NCBI RefSeq assembly: GCF_019443325.1
Contig: NZ_CP080383.1
Span: 3,720,001 to 3,784,000 of the forward strand
Source: Cryobacterium sp. PAMC25264
Lineage (GTDB): Bacteria > Actinomycetota > Actinomycetes > Actinomycetales > Microbacteriaceae
Reading direction: 5' to 3'
Length of the DNA stretch: 64,000 nucleotides
The notes under the pieces were generated by a model that was given only the letters and a program-made list of their open reading frames with translations, searched no databases and was not told the DNA's origin. A program made the position numbers and the translations under genes. Shown in pieces: positions 34,362-43,324 of the stretch; position 1 is the first letter of the stretch, and the number at the start of each line of letters is the position of its first letter.

Positions 34362-35042
34362 GTGGCTTTAGCTCGACCAGCACGGATCGGCGTTGTCGCC
34401 TTGGTACTCAGCGGAATCGTCGTCGGGTCGGTGGCTTTGGCCTCGGGTGCCCGCCAGGGAGACTCCACGCAGGCCTCCACCGCAGCGGATGCCGCCAGCA
34501 CCGCCGTGCAGGAATCCGAGCCGCGTGAGACCCCCGCGACCACGGCCTCCCCGGTCGACGTGGACCCCGCGGTGCAGGCCCAGCTGAGCTACGCGCTCAC
34601 CTACTGGAGCGACTACAACACCGACGAATACGGTGTGGTCGACGGCAACGACTGCGTGAACTTCACCAGCCAGTCGCTTGTCGCCCGCGGCTGGGCGATG
34701 GACGAGGACTGGTGGACCAGCGGCACCGGTTCGGACTTCGACTTCTCGTCACCGTGGGTGAGCTCGACGGCGTTCATGAACTACATCGCCGACTCCGGCC
34801 GGGCCACCGCGCTCACCGACGACCAGCGCGACCAGGTGAAGCTCGGTGACGTTGTGCAGTTCGACTGGGACAACTCCGGCGACCGCGACCACACCGCCGT
34901 CGTGTCGCGCATCGAGGGCAGCGGCGACGACATCGAGATCTTCTACGCCGGGCACACCGACGACACCGACTACCTCTCGGTGGACTTCGCCATCACCGAG
35001 AAGCACCCGGGCGGCACCGCGTACTACTGGAGCATCCCGTAG
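34362..35042 (+). CDS. Secreted Amidase_6-domain protein, short paralogue
   Basis: A 226-residue secreted protein. Signal/anchor IGVVALVLSGIVVGSVALASG is followed by a Thr/Ala linker, then an Amidase_6 domain nearly collinear with that of the gene before it: VDGNDCVNFTSQSLVARGW, DVVQFDWDNSGDRDHTAVVSRIE, FYAGHTDDTDYLSVD, GGTAYYWSIP. It lacks the TIG domain. The strong match of Cys/His blocks shows tandem duplication. GTG start 34362 with AGAGG 5 bases upstream. It ends before a bidirectional terminator. Confidence 0.86.
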   Translation: MALARPARIGVVALVLSGIVVGSVALASGARQGDSTQASTAADAASTAVQESEPRETPATTASPVDVDPAVQAQLSYALTYWSDYNTDEYGVVDGNDCVNFTSQSLVARGWAMDEDWWTSGTGSDFDFSSPWVSSTAFMNYIADSGRATALTDDQRDQVKLGDVVQFDWDNSGDRDHTAVVSRIEGSGDDIEIFYAGHTDDTDYLSVDFAITEKHPGGTAYYWSIP

Positions 35043-35076
35043 CTCGCCAGGCCAACACCGGCACGCCCACTTGCGA

Positions 35077-35113
35077 AAAAATGCCCCTTCACGGCTCGTG
35101 AAGGGGCATTTTC
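35077..35113. terminator. Bidirectional rho-independent terminator
   Basis: AAAATGCCCCTTCAC and GTGAAGGGGCATTTT pair around GGCTC, with A-runs on the left and T-runs on the right. It serves both the Amidase_6 gene and the convergent pgm gene. Confidence 0.9.
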
Positions 35114-35132
35114 GCGCAACTCGCGCTGGGCG

Positions 35133-36749
35133 CTAGCTGATCGCGGCGTCGACGATGGCCTTGGCCTCGATCTGCACCAGCTTGAGGTGCTCCGGGCCCT
35201 TGAACGACTCGGCGTAGATCTTGTAGACGTCTTCGGTGCCGCTGGGCCGGGCGGCGAACCAGGCGTACTCGGTGAAGACCTTCACGCCGCCGATGGCCGC
35301 GCCATTGCCCGGGGCGTGGCTGAGCGCACCGATGATCTTGTCGCCGGCGAGCTCGGTGGCGGTGATGGCGTCTCCGTCGAGCTTGCTGAGCGCCGCCTTC
35401 TGGGCCGGGGTGGCCACGGCGTCGATGCGCTCGTAGGCCGGGGCACCGAAGTGCTCGGCCAGTTCGGCGTAGCGCACGCTGGGCGACTTGCCGGTCACGG
35501 CGACGATCTCCGAGGCGAGCAGGGCCAGCAGGATGCCGTCCTTGTCGGTGGTCCAGACGGTGCCGTCGAAGCGCACGAAGCTCGCTCCGGCGCTCTCCTC
35601 ACCGCCGAACGCGACCGAGCCGTCGATGAGGCCGGGCACGAACCACTTGAAGCCCACCGGGACCTCCCACAGCTCGCGGCCGAGGAACCCGGCGACGCGG
35701 TCGATCATGGTGGAGGAGACCAGCGTCTTGCCGATCGCGGCATCCGCCCGCCAGGCGTCGCGGTGGCTGTAGAGGTATTCGATGGCCACGGCCAGGAAGT
35801 GGTTCGGGTTCATCAGGCCGGCGTCCGGCGTGACGATGCCGTGCCGGTCTGCGTCGGCGTCGTTGCCGGTGAGGATGTCGAACTCGTCCTTGTGCGCCAG
35901 CACAGAGGCCATCGCGGAGGGGCTGGACGGGTCCATCCGGATCTTGCCGTCCCAGTCGAGCGTCATGAACGCCCAGGTGGGGTCGACGTGCGGGTTGACC
36001 ACGGTGAGGTCGAGCTCGTAGCGGTCGCGGATCGCGCCCCAGTAGCCCACGCTCGCCCCGCCCAGCGGGTCGGCGCCGATGCGGATGCCGCTGGCCTTGA
36101 TGGCCTTCATGTCGATGATGTTCTCGAGGTCGTCGACATAGTGGCCGCGGAAGTCGTAGGTCTCGACGGCGCTGGGCTCACTCATGCGCACATCGCGCAT
36201 GCCGCCCTCGATGATCTCGTTGGCGCGGTTGGCGATCCACGAGGTGGCGTCGCTGTCGGCGGGTCCACCGTGCGGCGGGTTGTACTTGAAGCCACCGTCC
36301 ATGGGCGGGTTGTGGCTCGGGGTGACGACGATACCGTCCGCCTGGTCGTCGTGGCCGGCGCGGTTGTAGGCGAGGATTGCGTGCGAGAGCGCCGGGGTGG
36401 GCACGTAGTCGTCGAACTCATCGACCAGCACACGCACGTCGTTGCCCACGAGCACCTCGAGGGCCGTCGTGGTTGCGGGGCCGCTGAGCGCGTGGGTGTC
36501 GGCGCCGATGAACAGCGGTCCCGTGATGCCCTGGCCGGCGCGGTATTCCACGATGGCCTGGGTGGTGGCGAGGATGTGGTTCTCGTTGAACGCGGTGTTC
36601 AGCGAGCTGCCCCGGTGGCCGGAGGTGCCGAAGACGACCCGCTGAGCCGGAACCGAGACATCCGGCTTCAGGTCGTAATACGCCCTGATGAGGGCTTCGA
36701 CGTCGATCAGATCGGATTTCTGGGCCGGGGTGCCTGCGCGTTCGTTCAT
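35133..36749 (-). CDS. pgm: Phosphoglucomutase (alpha-D-glucose-phosphate specific)
   Basis: A 538-residue alpha-D-phosphohexomutase that interconverts glucose-1-phosphate and glucose-6-phosphate. Seen: VFGTSGHRGSSL, catalytic Ser loop TPSHNPPMDGGFKYNPPHGG, metal loop GNDADADRHGIVT, substrate loop FGGEESAGASF, and C-terminal ARPSGTEDVYKIYAESF phosphate grip. Full length for the E. coli Pgm type. Start ATG 36749 with a GGGGG ribosome site. Divergent from pheA with only 35 bases between starts. Confidence 0.95.
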   Translation of the reverse strand: MNERAGTPAQKSDLIDVEALIRAYYDLKPDVSVPAQRVVFGTSGHRGSSLNTAFNENHILATTQAIVEYRAGQGITGPLFIGADTHALSGPATTTALEVLVGNDVRVLVDEFDDYVPTPALSHAILAYNRAGHDDQADGIVVTPSHNPPMDGGFKYNPPHGGPADSDATSWIANRANEIIEGGMRDVRMSEPSAVETYDFRGHYVDDLENIIDMKAIKASGIRIGADPLGGASVGYWGAIRDRYELDLTVVNPHVDPTWAFMTLDWDGKIRMDPSSPSAMASVLAHKDEFDILTGNDADADRHGIVTPDAGLMNPNHFLAVAIEYLYSHRDAWRADAAIGKTLVSSTMIDRVAGFLGRELWEVPVGFKWFVPGLIDGSVAFGGEESAGASFVRFDGTVWTTDKDGILLALLASEIVAVTGKSPSVRYAELAEHFGAPAYERIDAVATPAQKAALSKLDGDAITATELAGDKIIGALSHAPGNGAAIGGVKVFTEYAWFAARPSGTEDVYKIYAESFKGPEHLKLVQIEAKAIVDAAIS

Positions 36750-36784
36750 GCCCCCAGTCTTGCACTCCAACTAGGCTGTGAGCC

Positions 36785-37729
36785 ATGCCAGAGACTCCCG
36801 ATGTGCACTACAGCTTCCTGGGGCCGGCGGGAACCTTCACCGAGGCCGCCCTCGCCCAGGTTCCGGAGGCCCAGGGCCTGCCGTGGCGGGCCGTCAACAA
36901 TGTGGGCGAGGCCTTCGCCGACGTCGTGAGCGGGCGCAGCGTGGCCGCCATGATCGCCATCGAAAACTCCGTCGACGGCGGCGTCAGCGCCACCCAGGAC
37001 GCCCTCGCGAGCGTGCCCAATCTGCGGATCATCGGGGAGTACCTGGTGCCCGTGAACTTCGTGCTCGTGGCCCGGCCCGGCACCGCCCTCGAGGACGTCA
37101 AGATCGTGAACGCCCACCCGGTGGCGTACGCGCAATGCCGCAGCTGGCTGGAAGGCACCCTGCCCAAGCACGGTCACATCCCCTCCTCGAGCAATGTGGC
37201 CGCCGCGGCCGCCCTGTTCGAGCCCGGACCTGCCGATGCCGCCGTGGCTCCGCCGGGCATCGAGAAGCACCACGACCTGGTCGTGCTCGCCCGCAACATC
37301 GGCGACAACCCCAACGCCGTCACCCGGTTCGTGCTCGTGGGCCGCACCACGGTCATCCCCGCCCCCACCGGCGCCGACAAGACCAGCGTGATCGTGGAAC
37401 TGCCCGAGGACCGCGCCGGCGCACTGCTCGACATGCTCGAGCAGTTCGCCACCCGCGGGGTCAATCTCAGCCTCATTCAATCCCGGCCGATCGGCGATGC
37501 CATGGGTCGATACAGATTCGTCATCGACGCCGACGGGCACATCTTCGACGAGCGGGTGGCGGATGCCCTGTTGGGCCTTCGCCGCTTCAGCCCCAAGGTG
37601 CTCTTCCTGGGTTCCTACCCGCGGGCCGACAAACAGCCCAATGTGTTCACCTCCCGCTACAACGACGAGGTCTTCATCGAGGCCAGGGACTGGCTGCGCG
37701 GCCTGATCTCGGGGGAGCCGGGCGCGTGA
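36785..37729 (+). CDS. pheA: Prephenate dehydratase
   Basis: A 314-residue monofunctional enzyme that makes phenylpyruvate from prephenate. Catalytic PDT domain: YSFLGPAGTFTEAAL, IAIENSVDGGVSATQD, VNFVLVARPG, AVAPPGIEKHHDL, and NAVTRFVLVG (TRF motif). From about residue 198 an ACT regulatory domain follows: TSVIVELPEDRAGALLDMLEQFATRGVNLSLIQSRPIGDAMGRYRFVIDADGH. ATG 36785 is 7 bases after TAGGCT, so leaderless. Feedback control by phenylalanine is expected from the ACT domain. Confidence 0.95.
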   Translation: MPETPDVHYSFLGPAGTFTEAALAQVPEAQGLPWRAVNNVGEAFADVVSGRSVAAMIAIENSVDGGVSATQDALASVPNLRIIGEYLVPVNFVLVARPGTALEDVKIVNAHPVAYAQCRSWLEGTLPKHGHIPSSSNVAAAAALFEPGPADAAVAPPGIEKHHDLVVLARNIGDNPNAVTRFVLVGRTTVIPAPTGADKTSVIVELPEDRAGALLDMLEQFATRGVNLSLIQSRPIGDAMGRYRFVIDADGHIFDERVADALLGLRRFSPKVLFLGSYPRADKQPNVFTSRYNDEVFIEARDWLRGLISGEPGA

Positions 37730-38283
37730 GCACCCCGGGAGGAACCGACCGGCCGGCGTTCGACCCGCGCCACGATGCCATCTACCAACGTGGCTACCAG
37801 GCCGGTGACTCCCAGGCGGCCCAGCCGGCTGCGGCTCCGGTCGGCACCTCCCGAGGTGGTGCCGTACGCGGTAATGCTGCACGGATCGGCCCCCCGCCGG
37901 CCGGGCCCAGCTCGCCGACCGCCGCCGTATTCGCCGGCACCGGCACAGCCGACGAGATCGGTGACCTCGACCCGTTGGGCTTCGACTCGGATGTCTTCCA
38001 CGACGAACTGGAACGGCCGCGGTGGAACCCGTTCATCGCGCTGCTCTGGGTGCTCGCGTTAGTGCTCGTCGGTGGCGCGACCGCCCTGCAGCTGTCGTCG
38101 GCGACTTTTGGGTTTGCAAACTATTCCTACAGCGGCACCGGGCCGATGCCGTTCGGCATGTTGGTGCAGCAGGTGGCTTACTCGGTGGCGCCGTCTGCGC
38201 TGACGGCTGGCCTGATCATCCTGGCCGGGCTGCTGTTCTGGCACGCGGCCGCCTGGCGGGCCCGTCGGCGCATCACCGGCTGA
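37726..38283 (+). CDS. Two-pass membrane protein with disordered N-terminus, unknown function
   Basis: A 185-residue protein that starts at the GTG overlapping the pheA stop (GTGA). Residues 1-75 are Pro/Ala/Gly-rich and polar (YQRGYQAGDSQAAQPAAAPVG). An acidic patch (IGDLDPLGFDSDVFHDELERPRW) follows, then two membrane helices (FIALLWVLALVLVGGATALQL and APSALTAGLIILAGLLFWHA) and a basic end (WRARRRITG). I do not recognise the family. Coupling to pheA is visible, the reason is not. Its 3' end overlaps the convergent lipid-kinase gene by 11 bases. Confidence 0.8.
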   Translation: MSTPGGTDRPAFDPRHDAIYQRGYQAGDSQAAQPAAAPVGTSRGGAVRGNAARIGPPPAGPSSPTAAVFAGTGTADEIGDLDPLGFDSDVFHDELERPRWNPFIALLWVLALVLVGGATALQLSSATFGFANYSYSGTGPMPFGMLVQQVAYSVAPSALTAGLIILAGLLFWHAAAWRARRRITG

Positions 38284-39289
38284 GAACGGCCGGCACCCGC
38301 ACCAGCAGCGCCCCGGCATCCGCGCGCAGGAAGACGCTGCGGACCAGCCCGAACTCGTCGCCGTCCAGCTCGAACTCCTGCGGCTTGTCGGGCACAATGC
38401 GGATGTCGGTGGCGCGCAGCACGGTCATGGCCCGCTCGTCGTCGGTCTCGGTGAGTTCGATGATGCGCCGCCCCACGGCGAAGCGGCGCAGCACGCCGTT
38501 CTGCCAGGTGACGCGGCGCCAGATCTTCAACCAGCCGAGCACCCCACGCGGCTGCAGCACGGCGATGTCCAGGATCCCGTCGTCGACCAGCGCCTCGGGC
38601 AGGAACTGGATGTTGCCCGGCAGCACACCACAATTGGCGATCAGGATGGTGCTCACGAGCGCCTGATGCTCGCTGCGGGTGCCCAGGTTGTACCGGATGC
38701 GGAACTGCTCGGCCTTGGGCAGAGCGCGCATGCCCGCGTCCACATAGGCCAGCCAGCCCACCTGCTTCTTGAGGTCTGGGCGGGTGGCTGCGATCATCTG
38801 GGCGTCGAGGCCGAGGCCGGCCATGACCAGGAAGGCGTGGTCCTCGATGCGGTTGTCCGCGTAGGTCACTGAAGCGATGCCCAGGTCGATCGCCCGATTC
38901 TCGCCGGTGAAGGCGATCACGATGGCGTCGTCGAGGCTGTTCAGGGGTAGCTGCAGATTGCGCGCCAGCAGGTTCCCGGTGCCCACCGGCAGCACGCCCA
39001 ATGGAACCTCAGCGGAGCGCAGCGACTCCGCGACGGCGCGCACCGTGCCGTCGCCGCCCGCGACGAGAACCAGGTCCACACCCAGGCGTAACGCCTGACG
39101 GGTGACCCTCTGCCCGGGGTCCTGCACGCTGGTCTCGAACCACAGCGTCTCGCCCCACTCCGCAGCGGCGGCAGCGGCGGTGACCCCGGCGCGCAACCGC
39201 ACGACATCCGTCTTCACCGGGTTGTAGACCACAGCGGCCCGACGAACGACGGATGCGGCCTCACGCGGGGCGGAACTGGGAGCGGCCAT
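38273..39289 (-). CDS. Diacylglycerol/lipid kinase family protein
   Basis: A 338-residue DAGK-catalytic-domain protein: AAVVYNPVKTDV, LVLVAGGDGTVRAVAESLRSAEVPLGVLPVGTGNLLARNLQLP (GGDGT nucleotide motif and GTGN), ENRAIDLGIASVTY, LVMAGLGLDAQMIAATRP, and LVSTILIANCGVLPGNIQFLPEALVDDGILDIAVLQPRG. This is the pattern of DgkB/YegS-type soluble lipid kinases. The lipid substrate (diacylglycerol, phosphatidylglycerol-like or glycolipid) is not clear. Start ATG 39289. Confidence 0.9.
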   Translation of the reverse strand: MAAPSSAPREAASVVRRAAVVYNPVKTDVVRLRAGVTAAAAAAEWGETLWFETSVQDPGQRVTRQALRLGVDLVLVAGGDGTVRAVAESLRSAEVPLGVLPVGTGNLLARNLQLPLNSLDDAIVIAFTGENRAIDLGIASVTYADNRIEDHAFLVMAGLGLDAQMIAATRPDLKKQVGWLAYVDAGMRALPKAEQFRIRYNLGTRSEHQALVSTILIANCGVLPGNIQFLPEALVDDGILDIAVLQPRGVLGWLKIWRRVTWQNGVLRRFAVGRRIIELTETDDERAMTVLRATDIRIVPDKPQEFELDGDEFGLVRSVFLRADAGALLVRVPAVLSR

Positions 39290-39347
39290 TCGCTCAGGCT
39301 AGCAACAGGCCACCGGGCGGGGCATGCGGCGCTTGTAGACTGACCGA

Positions 39348-40613
39348 GTGATTGATCCGGTGCTGCTACGCGAAAATCCCGACCTCGTCAAGCGATCGCA
39401 GGAGGCGCGGGGTGACTCCGTCGCGGCCGTCGACGAGGCGCTCGCCGCCGACGCCGACCGTCGGGCGTCCATCACGAGCTTCGAGGCCCTGCGGGCGTCG
39501 CAGAATGCCTTCGGCAAGACCGTGGCCCAGGCCCCGCCGGCCGAGAAGAAGGCCCTCGTCGCCCAGGCGCAGAGCCTCGCCGCCGAGGTCAAGGCGGCCG
39601 GCGTCGTCGCCGCGGAGGCCGAGGCCCGCTTCACGAGTGTGATGCGCACCATCGCCAACCCGATCATCGACGGCGTACCCGCAGGCGGCGAAGACAACTT
39701 CGCCACCCTGCGCACTCACGGTGAGATCCCGACCTTCGACGTCGAGGCCCGGGACCACCTCGAGATCGGTGAGCTGCTCGGCGCCATCGACATGGGCCGC
39801 GGCGCCAAGGTCTCCGGCGCCCGCTTCTACTTCCTGCGCGGCATCGGCGCTCGGCTCGAGATCGCCCTGATGAACATGGCCCTCGATCACGCGCTCGCGG
39901 CCGACTTCATCCCGATGATCACGCCCACCCTGGTGCGCCCCGAGATCATGGACGGCACGGGCTTCCTCGGCGAGCACGCCGACGAGATCTACCACCTGCC
40001 CGCCGACGACCTGTACCTCACCGGCACCAGCGAGGTGGCCCTGGCCGGCTACCACAGTGACGAGATCCTCGATCTCACCGACGGGCCGCTGCGTTACGCC
40101 GGCTGGTCCACCTGCTACCGCCGCGAGGCCGGGTCGGGCGGCAAGGACACCCGCGGCATCATCCGCGTGCACCAGTTCAACAAGCTCGAGATGTTCACCT
40201 ACGTGCTGCCGGAGAACGCCGAAGCCGAGCACCTGCGCCTCGTGGCGCTGCAGGAGAACATGCTGCAGGCCCTGGGTCTGAGCTACCGCGTGATCGACGT
40301 CGCCGCCGGCGACCTCGGCTCCAGCGCCGCCCGCAAGTACGACATCGAGGCCTGGGTGCCCACCCAGAACGCTTACCGCGAGCTCACCAGCACGAGCAAC
40401 TGCACCACCTATCAGGCGCGCCGCCTGGATATCCGCTACCGCACGGAGACCGGCAAGACCGCCCCGGTCGCCACCCTGAACGGCACCCTGGCGACCACCC
40501 GCTGGATCGTCGCCATCCTGGAAACCCACCAGCAGGCCGACGGTTCGGTGCGCGTCCCCGAAGCTCTGCAGCCCTATCTCGGCGGGCTCGAAGTCCTCAC
40601 GCCTATCCGATGA
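39348..40613 (+). CDS. serS: Seryl-tRNA synthetase
   Basis: A 421-residue class-II aaRS. The N-terminal coiled-coil arm (about 1-110) binds the long variable arm of tRNA-Ser. The core includes [15 protein letters not shown] (motif region), [27 protein letters not shown] (motif 2), and [20 protein letters not shown] (motif 3). GTG 39348 lies about 7 bases after TAGACT, so expression is probably leaderless. Two serine tRNAs follow 1 and 2.4 kb downstream. Its stop overlaps the HAD gene (ATGA). Confidence 0.96.
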   Translation: MIDPVLLRENPDLVKRSQEARGDSVAAVDEALAADADRRASITSFEALRASQNAFGKTVAQAPPAEKKALVAQAQSLAAEVKAAGVVAAEAEARFTSVMRTIANPIIDGVPAGGEDNFATLRTHGEIPTFDVEARDHLEIGELLGAIDMGRGAKVSGARFYFLRGIGARLEIALMNMALDHALAADFIPMITPTLVRPEIMDGTGFLGEHADEIYHLPADDLYLTGTSEVALAGYHSDEILDLTDGPLRYAGWSTCYRREAGSGGKDTRGIIRVHQFNKLEMFTYVLPENAEAEHLRLVALQENMLQALGLSYRVIDVAAGDLGSSAARKYDIEAWVPTQNAYRELTSTSNCTTYQARRLDIRYRTETGKTAPVATLNGTLATTRWIVAILETHQQADGSVRVPEALQPYLGGLEVLTPIR

Positions 40614-41422
40614 CCGTCACCACCGACGCGCCCTGGCTCGTCGCCCTCGATATCGACGGCACCACCCTGCACGAGGACGGCACCATCAGCGAGGCCGTCG
40701 TGAGGCAGGTGCGCCGGGTGGCTGCCGCCGGCCACCAGATCATGCTCGCCACCGGGCGGAGCGCCGCGGCGACCCTCCCGGTTCTGGACCGCCTGGAGAT
40801 CACTCCGCGATTCGTGGTGTGCTCCAACGGCGCCATCACCCTGCACCGCGACCCGGATGCCCCGATGGGCTACCGCAGGGAATGGGTCGAGACCTTCAAC
40901 CCCAGCGACGTGCTCCTCTCCATCCGCTCGCACCTCACTGACGCCCGCTACGCCGTCGAGGACGAGCACGGCTTCTACCGGTACACCGAGGCGTTCCCCG
41001 ATTCCACCATCGGCCTGGACAGCGAGCACGTTCCCTTCGAGGAGCTGCTGCTGCACGACGCCACCCGCGTCGTGGTTGTTTCGCCCGACCACGACATGGA
41101 CGACTTCCTCCAGGTGGTCGAACAGATGGGGCTGAACCAGGTCAGCTACGCGATCGGCTGGACCGCCTGGCTCGACATCGCACCGGACGGCGTGAACAAG
41201 GCCACCGCCATGGAGCGGGTGCGTGCCGAGTTCGGCATCCCACGCAGCCGGGTGATGGCCGTGGGCGACGGCCGCAATGACATCGACATGCTGCTCTGGG
41301 CCGGCTCAGAGGGCCGTGGCGTGGCCATGGGCCAGTCACCCGACGAGGTGCTCGAGGCGGCCAGCGAACTCACCGTGAGCGTGCAGGACGACGGCCTGGC
41401 CGTGGTTCTGAGCAGCCTCTAA
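40610..41422 (+). CDS. Cof-type HAD phosphatase
   Basis: A 270-residue HAD-IIB hydrolase: [16 protein letters not shown] (DxDGT nucleophile), LATGRSA (motif II), the Cof cap domain about 85-195, [12 protein letters not shown] (motif III Lys) and [31 protein letters not shown] (motif IV). Substrate is not predictable (sugar phosphate or nucleotide). Operon with serS by a 4-base overlap, a common arrangement in actinobacteria. Confidence 0.9.
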   Translation: MTVTTDAPWLVALDIDGTTLHEDGTISEAVVRQVRRVAAAGHQIMLATGRSAAATLPVLDRLEITPRFVVCSNGAITLHRDPDAPMGYRREWVETFNPSDVLLSIRSHLTDARYAVEDEHGFYRYTEAFPDSTIGLDSEHVPFEELLLHDATRVVVVSPDHDMDDFLQVVEQMGLNQVSYAIGWTAWLDIAPDGVNKATAMERVRAEFGIPRSRVMAVGDGRNDIDMLLWAGSEGRGVAMGQSPDEVLEAASELTVSVQDDGLAVVLSSL

Positions 41423-41552
41423 CCCCCAGAACGGGCGCGTGCAGTCGCTTGTCAGCCTCGCGTGTCAGGCTGCACATTCTGCTATCGGCTAAGATCGGGC
41501 GCAGTTCGTAGTTCGACCGTGCCCGTTGTGGCACGGCCCGGTACCCGAACTT

Positions 41553-41640
41553 GGAGGGCTGTCCGAGCGGCCGATGGAGCCAGTCTTGAAAACTGGTGGG
41601 CAGAAATGTCTCGTGGGTTCGAATCCCACGCCCTCCGCCA
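41553..41640 (+). tRNA. tRNA-Ser (TGA anticodon)
   Basis: Acceptor arms GGAGGGC (41553) and GCCCTCC close an 85-base class-II tRNA with a long variable arm; anticodon loop CTTGAAA reads UCA. The T-loop GGTTCGAATC is present. CCA (41638-41640) is encoded. A TAAGAT -10 box lies near 41500. Confidence 0.95.
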
Positions 41641-41678
41641 TCAGGCGGCCGAACCTGCAGCACGACGAAAGGAAATGA

Positions 41679-42950
41679 GTGAGCGACCAGTTGCGCCCCC
41701 GCTCCAGACGATCGACGCAGATCAGCACGATCGCCCGGCACGGACGGCTCAAGCGCTCCAACGCGTTCGCCAACGTCGCCAAGGTCCTCGCCGCCGCCCT
41801 CGCCGTGGTGATGGTGAGCGGCGTGTCCGTCGCCGCCCTCGCCACCCTCAACGTGGCTGCGAGCGTGAAGCCCGGCGTCACGCTGGACAACGAGACCGAC
41901 GGCCCCATTCCCTCCATCAGCTCGATCGACGGCGGTGCCAACCTGCTCCTCGTCGGTAGCGACAGCCGTGCGGGCCAGGGGGATGGCTACGGCGACCCCG
42001 ACGAGGAAACGTCTGTGCTCAACGACGTGACCATGTTGCTGCACATCGCTGAAGACCACAGCAGCGCCACCGTGGTCAGCTTCCCCCGGGACACCTTCGT
42101 GCCCATTCCGGAGTGCCCGGACCCCAATGGCGGCACCTTCAGTGCCATGAGCAGCCAGAAGATCAACACCACTCTGAACTACGGCGGCCTGGCCTGCACG
42201 GTCAAGACCGTGGAGGCGCTCACCGGCCTGTCCATCCCCTACGCCGCACTCGTGCAGTTCAACGGTGTCGCGGCCATGTCCGAGGCCGTCGGCGGGGTGC
42301 CCGTGTGTATCGCCGAGCCCATCGTCGACTCGTACACCGACCTCAACATCCCCGCCGGTCTGCATGAGCTGAAGGGCCTCGAGGCCCTGCAGTTCCTGCG
42401 CACCCGCCACGGTGTCGGCGACGGCAGCGACCTGGGCCGTATCAGCAACCAGCAGGTGTTCCTTTCCGCCTTGGCGCGCACCTTGAAGAGCTCCGACACG
42501 CTCAGCGACCCGATCAAGCTCTACTCGATCGCCAAGGCCGCGGTCGACAACATGGAGTTGTCGAACACCTTGAAGAGCATGGACACCATGGTGTCCATCG
42601 CCATGGCGCTCAAGGACATCCCGCTGGACAAGGTCGTGTTCGTGCAGTACCCGATCAACTACGTCGACGGCGGCGTCGAGCCCGATGAGACGGCAGCCGC
42701 CGACCTCATCGCGGCCATCAACGCGGACGTCTCGCCCACCCTCGCGCCCGGTGAGGCCGACTTCCTGTCGGTGCCCGACCCCTCCGCCAGCGCCACACCG
42801 ACCGACCCGGCGACGGAGGACCCCGCGGCCACCGACGCCCCGGTGACCACCGACCCGGCACCGACCGCGACGGCGCTGCCCAGCAACGTCTACGGTCAGG
42901 ATGCCTCGCAGCAGACCTGTTCGTCCGGTCGCCCCGTCGAAGACCAGTAG
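41679..42950 (+). CDS. LytR-CpsA-Psr (LCP) family wall-polymer ligase
   Basis: A 423-residue membrane protein that attaches secondary wall polymers to peptidoglycan. A basic N-terminus and a membrane helix (VLAAALAVVMVSGVSVAALATLN) are followed by the extracytoplasmic LCP domain: NLLLVGSDSRAG, NDVTMLLHIAEDHSSATVVSFPRDTFVPIPEC (Arg-Asp substrate grip), KINTTLNYGGLACTVKTVEALTGL, and LQFLRTRHGVGDGSDLGRISNQQVFL. A Pro/Thr/Ala-rich tail with a final Cys-containing segment ends the protein. GTG 41679 with AAAGGA upstream. It sits between two serine tRNAs, and a LicD-type fusion follows that could modify the same polymers. Confidence 0.92.
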   Translation: MSDQLRPRSRRSTQISTIARHGRLKRSNAFANVAKVLAAALAVVMVSGVSVAALATLNVAASVKPGVTLDNETDGPIPSISSIDGGANLLLVGSDSRAGQGDGYGDPDEETSVLNDVTMLLHIAEDHSSATVVSFPRDTFVPIPECPDPNGGTFSAMSSQKINTTLNYGGLACTVKTVEALTGLSIPYAALVQFNGVAAMSEAVGGVPVCIAEPIVDSYTDLNIPAGLHELKGLEALQFLRTRHGVGDGSDLGRISNQQVFLSALARTLKSSDTLSDPIKLYSIAKAAVDNMELSNTLKSMDTMVSIAMALKDIPLDKVVFVQYPINYVDGGVEPDETAAADLIAAINADVSPTLAPGEADFLSVPDPSASATPTDPATEDPAATDAPVTTDPAPTATALPSNVYGQDASQQTCSSGRPVEDQ

Positions 42951-42956
42951 CCGCGG

Positions 42957-42995
42957 CGCGGCATCCGGTGAGCCCATGTTCAATCGGATGCCGCG
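42957..42995 (+). terminator. Stem-loop after the LCP gene
   Basis: CGCGGCATCCG and CGGATGCCGCG form an 11-bp stem with a 17-base loop just after the LCP stop. No U-run follows, so it may be a weak terminator or 3'-end hairpin. Confidence 0.5.
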
Positions 42996-43040
42996 GTGCC
43001 GTTAGGATGGTGCATGTGCGTTTGCGAAAGCTCTCGCTCA

Positions 43041-43131
43041 GGAGACGTCGCATAGTCCGGCTTAGTGCACCACCCTGCTAAGGTGGAGTGCCCTTCACGG
43101 GGCACCGAGGGTTCAAATCCCTCCGTCTCCG
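43041..43131 (+). tRNA. tRNA-Ser (GCT anticodon)
   Basis: Class-II tRNA with acceptor GGAGACG / CGTCTCC, anticodon loop CTGCTAA (reads AGC/AGU), a long variable arm and GGTTCAAATCC T-loop. No encoded CCA (GCAC follows). It is followed at once by a terminator. Confidence 0.95.
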
Positions 43132-43140
43132 CACTTCACG

Positions 43141-43176
43141 AAAACCCGCTGGATCCTCGAGATCCAGCGGGTTTTT
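43141..43176 (+). terminator. Rho-independent terminator of tRNA-Ser(GCT)
   Basis: AAAACCCGCTGGATC and its complement pair around CTCGA and are followed by TTTTT. Confidence 0.92.
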
Positions 43177-43324
43177 CGGTTTTCCGGGCGTTCATCGCCC
43201 CGGAGTCACGGCCACCCGCGAGCTTGTCTGTGAGAACTCTCAGACAGTAGGCTGGTCCGAGGAGGACGGTACTTGAACATCCGATGAACATCTCACCGGC
43301 TGAGCGATAAGCGGCCGCACTGAG

